NCBI GenBank assembly: GCA_046758005.1
Contig: JBHHZJ010000146.1
Span: forward strand, 1-6,010
DNA length: 6,010 nt
Direction: 5' to 3'
DNA from: JBHHZJ01 sp046758005
Lineage (GTDB): Bacteria > Pseudomonadota > Alphaproteobacteria > Kiloniellales > J153
Shown in pieces: positions 4,518 to 6,010 of this stretch. The notes beneath the pieces were generated by a model. The model ran no database searches, was not told where the DNA came from, and saw only the letters and a list, made by a program, of their open reading frames with translations. Numbering within the stretch: position 1 is the stretch's first letter; each line of letters begins with the position of its first letter. The position numbers and the translations under genes are program-made.

Positions 4518-6010
4518 ATGAGCGAGAAGGAAAGCCCCATCGAAGTGTTCCGGCGCGCGACCGGCGCGGCGATCCGCGCGATCGCTGAACGCGACGACCT
4601 CAGCGCCGCGTTCACGCCCGGCCCGCAGGGCCTGGCCGGAACGGAGGTGCGCCTGCCGCTGCCGGCGCGCGACCTGCCCGCGGCGGACGTGGCCACGGTA
4701 CGCGGCGAGGCGGACGCGGTGGCGTTGCGCCTGCGCTACCACGATCAGGGCCTCCACGAGCACCACCGGCCGGGCGCGGAGCCGGCGCGGCAGGTCTTCG
4801 ACACGGTCGAGCAGACGCGCTGCGAGGCGCTCGGCATGCGGCGCATGGCCGGCGTCGCGGCCAACCTGGATGCGGCGCTGCAGGATCGCTACCGCGTCCG
4901 GGGGTATGCGCGCGCGGCCAGCCAGGAGGACGTGCCGCTGTCCGAGGTCCTGCGCGTGCTCGCGCGCGAGGCGATCACCGGCATGCCGCCGCCGCCCGCG
5001 GCCCGCGCGATGGTCGAGCTGTGGCGGCCGAGCCTGGACGTCCGCGTGATGCAGGATTTGAAGGATCTGCGCGACCAGATCCAGGACCAGGAGCGCTTCG
5101 CCGAAATCGTGCGTAAGCTCCTTGCCCATCTCGATCTCGACGCGGGCCCGGAGGAGGACCCGGCGCACGACGACGACCAGCACCGGGGCGAAAACGCCGA
5201 GGATGATCCCTCGCAGGCGCGCGGCGAGGGCGGCGAGCGCGATGCCTCCGACGCCCGGGCCACGCTCGAGGGTCAGCCCGGCGAATCCAGCGAGGCCGAC
5301 GGCGCCGAGGACGATCAGGCCGGGGCGGAAAGCGAGATGATGCCGGGCGCCGGCGACGATGAGCCGGGCCGCCCGGGCCGGCTGCCCTACTTCGACGGTC
5401 GGCGCAACGCCACGGACAGGGAGGCCTACCGCGCCTTCACCACGGACTTCGACGAGGTCGTCGACGCCGCCGAGCTGTGCGACCCGGACGAGCTGACCCG
5501 CCTGCGCCACCTGCTCGACCAGCAGCTGTCCAGCCTGCACAGCGTGATCGCGCGCCTGGCGAACCGCTTGCAGCGCCGGTTGCTCGCCAAGCAGACCCGG
5601 GACTGGGAGTTCAACCTGGACGAGGGCCTGCTGGATACCGCGCGCCTGGCGCGCGTCGTGGTCAACCCGCTCCATTCCCTGACCTTCAAGCGGGAAAAGG
5701 ACATGGAGTTCCGCGACACCGTGGTCACCCTGTTGATCGACAACTCCGGCTCCATGCGCGGGCGGCCGATCGCGGTGGCGGCGATGTGCGCCGACATCCT
5801 GGCTCGCACACTGGAGCGCTGCGGCGTCAAGGTGGAGATCCTGGGCTTCACCACCCGGATGTGGAAGGGCGGCCAGGCGCGCGAGCGCTGGATCGCGGCG
5901 GGCAAGCCGGCCGACCCCGGGCGCCTCAACGACCTGCGCCACATCATCTACAAGCCGGCCGACGCGCCCTGGCGACGGGCGCGCAAGAGCCTCGGCCTGA
6001 TGCTGCGCGA
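4518..6010 (+). CDS. cobT: CobT, VWA-domain subunit of aerobic cobaltochelatase (cut by window edge)
   Basis: The first 497 codons are present and the frame is open at the window end; family members are about 600-640 aa, so roughly the last fifth is missing. Residues 1-206 form the helical N-terminal CobT domain, beginning PIEVFRRATGAAIRAIAE. Residues 207-283 are a low-complexity linker dominated by Asp, Glu, Gly and Ala. From about 290 the second conserved part begins (RLPYFDGRRN, YRAFTTDFDEVVDAAEL), leading to a von Willebrand factor A domain with the MIDAS motif D408-N-S410-G-S412 and the downstream GFTT (443-446). MIDAS residues bind a divalent metal; with CobS the protein forms the ATPase/adaptor complex of the CobN chelatase. 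The ATG is preceded by GGGAAAGG (4505-4512), five bases away. The 28-base gap to cobS implies one transcription unit. The acidic linker is normal for CobT and not a frameshift. Confidence 0.93.
   Translation, partial: MSEKESPIEVFRRATGAAIRAIAERDDLSAAFTPGPQGLAGTEVRLPLPARDLPAADVATVRGEADAVALRLRYHDQGLHEHHRPGAEPARQVFDTVEQTRCEALGMRRMAGVAANLDAALQDRYRVRGYARAASQEDVPLSEVLRVLAREAITGMPPPPAARAMVELWRPSLDVRVMQDLKDLRDQIQDQERFAEIVRKLLAHLDLDAGPEEDPAHDDDQHRGENAEDDPSQARGEGGERDASDARATLEGQPGESSEADGAEDDQAGAESEMMPGAGDDEPGRPGRLPYFDGRRNATDREAYRAFTTDFDEVVDAAELCDPDELTRLRHLLDQQLSSLHSVIARLANRLQRRLLAKQTRDWEFNLDEGLLDTARLARVVVNPLHSLTFKREKDMEFRDTVVTLLIDNSGSMRGRPIAVAAMCADILARTLERCGVKVEILGFTTRMWKGGQARERWIAAGKPADPGRLNDLRHIIYKPADAPWRRARKSLGLMLR

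Noticed and set aside
3418..4521. 367-codon plus-strand frame overlapping cobS
   Set aside because: It is out of frame with CobS, whose Walker motifs and ribosome-binding site are clear; the translation is Arg/His/Pro/Gly-rich and lacks any domain.
3494..4696. 400-codon minus-strand frame opposite cobS
   Set aside because: It is antisense to cobS and the cobT start, with no recognisable domain and composition typical of a shadow frame.
4470..5942. 490-codon open frame on the minus strand opposite cobT
   Set aside because: It covers a confident CobT coding region, and its product is low-complexity (Ala/Arg/Val/Leu) with no motif. It is a GC-driven shadow.

Overview
This GC-rich window has the coding style and gene content of an alphaproteobacterium, probably in or near the Rhodospirillales. 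The placement rests on the alphaproteobacterial ribbon-helix-helix regulator type, the bolA / J-domain / cobS / cobT neighbourhood, and a REP/MITE-like extragenic repeat of the kind common in that class. It is inferred from protein and repeat resemblance, not from a search.

Layout. Positions 1-78 hold no gene but carry a perfect 16-bp palindrome next to a second small hairpin. A short ribbon-helix-helix DNA-binding protein runs leftward (79-423). A 333-base divergent region (424-756) follows, with an AT-rich island holding -10-like boxes and two GC-rich hairpins. Rightward from there lie bolA (757-1077), a membrane-anchored SGNH-hydrolase-like protein (1223-2539), and a 304-base gap (2540-2843) largely filled by a degenerate palindromic repeat element. 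Next come a small C-terminal J-domain protein (2844-3404), cobS (3488-4489) and the first 497 codons of cobT (4518 to the window edge).

How the genes relate. CobS (MoxR-type AAA+ ATPase) and CobT (VWA/MIDAS protein with an acidic linker) form the ATPase/adaptor part of the aerobic CobNST cobaltochelatase, which inserts cobalt into hydrogenobyrinic acid a,c-diamide. They are 28 bases apart, each with its own Shine-Dalgarno site, and are almost certainly co-transcribed. No other cobalamin gene is visible, so the pair sits apart from any cob cluster within this window. BolA (Fe-S trafficking with monothiol glutaredoxins) and the J-domain protein are usual neighbours of cobS/cobT in alphaproteobacteria. 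The SGNH protein between bolA and the J-domain gene looks like an accessory insertion in that block.

The most specific new observation is a promoter (TTGCCT, 17-base spacer, CATACT) whose predicted start point falls on the A of the J-domain gene's ATG, so that gene may be transcribed as a leaderless mRNA. I see no CRISPR array, tRNA, rRNA or intact transposase, and no strong case for a wholly new system.
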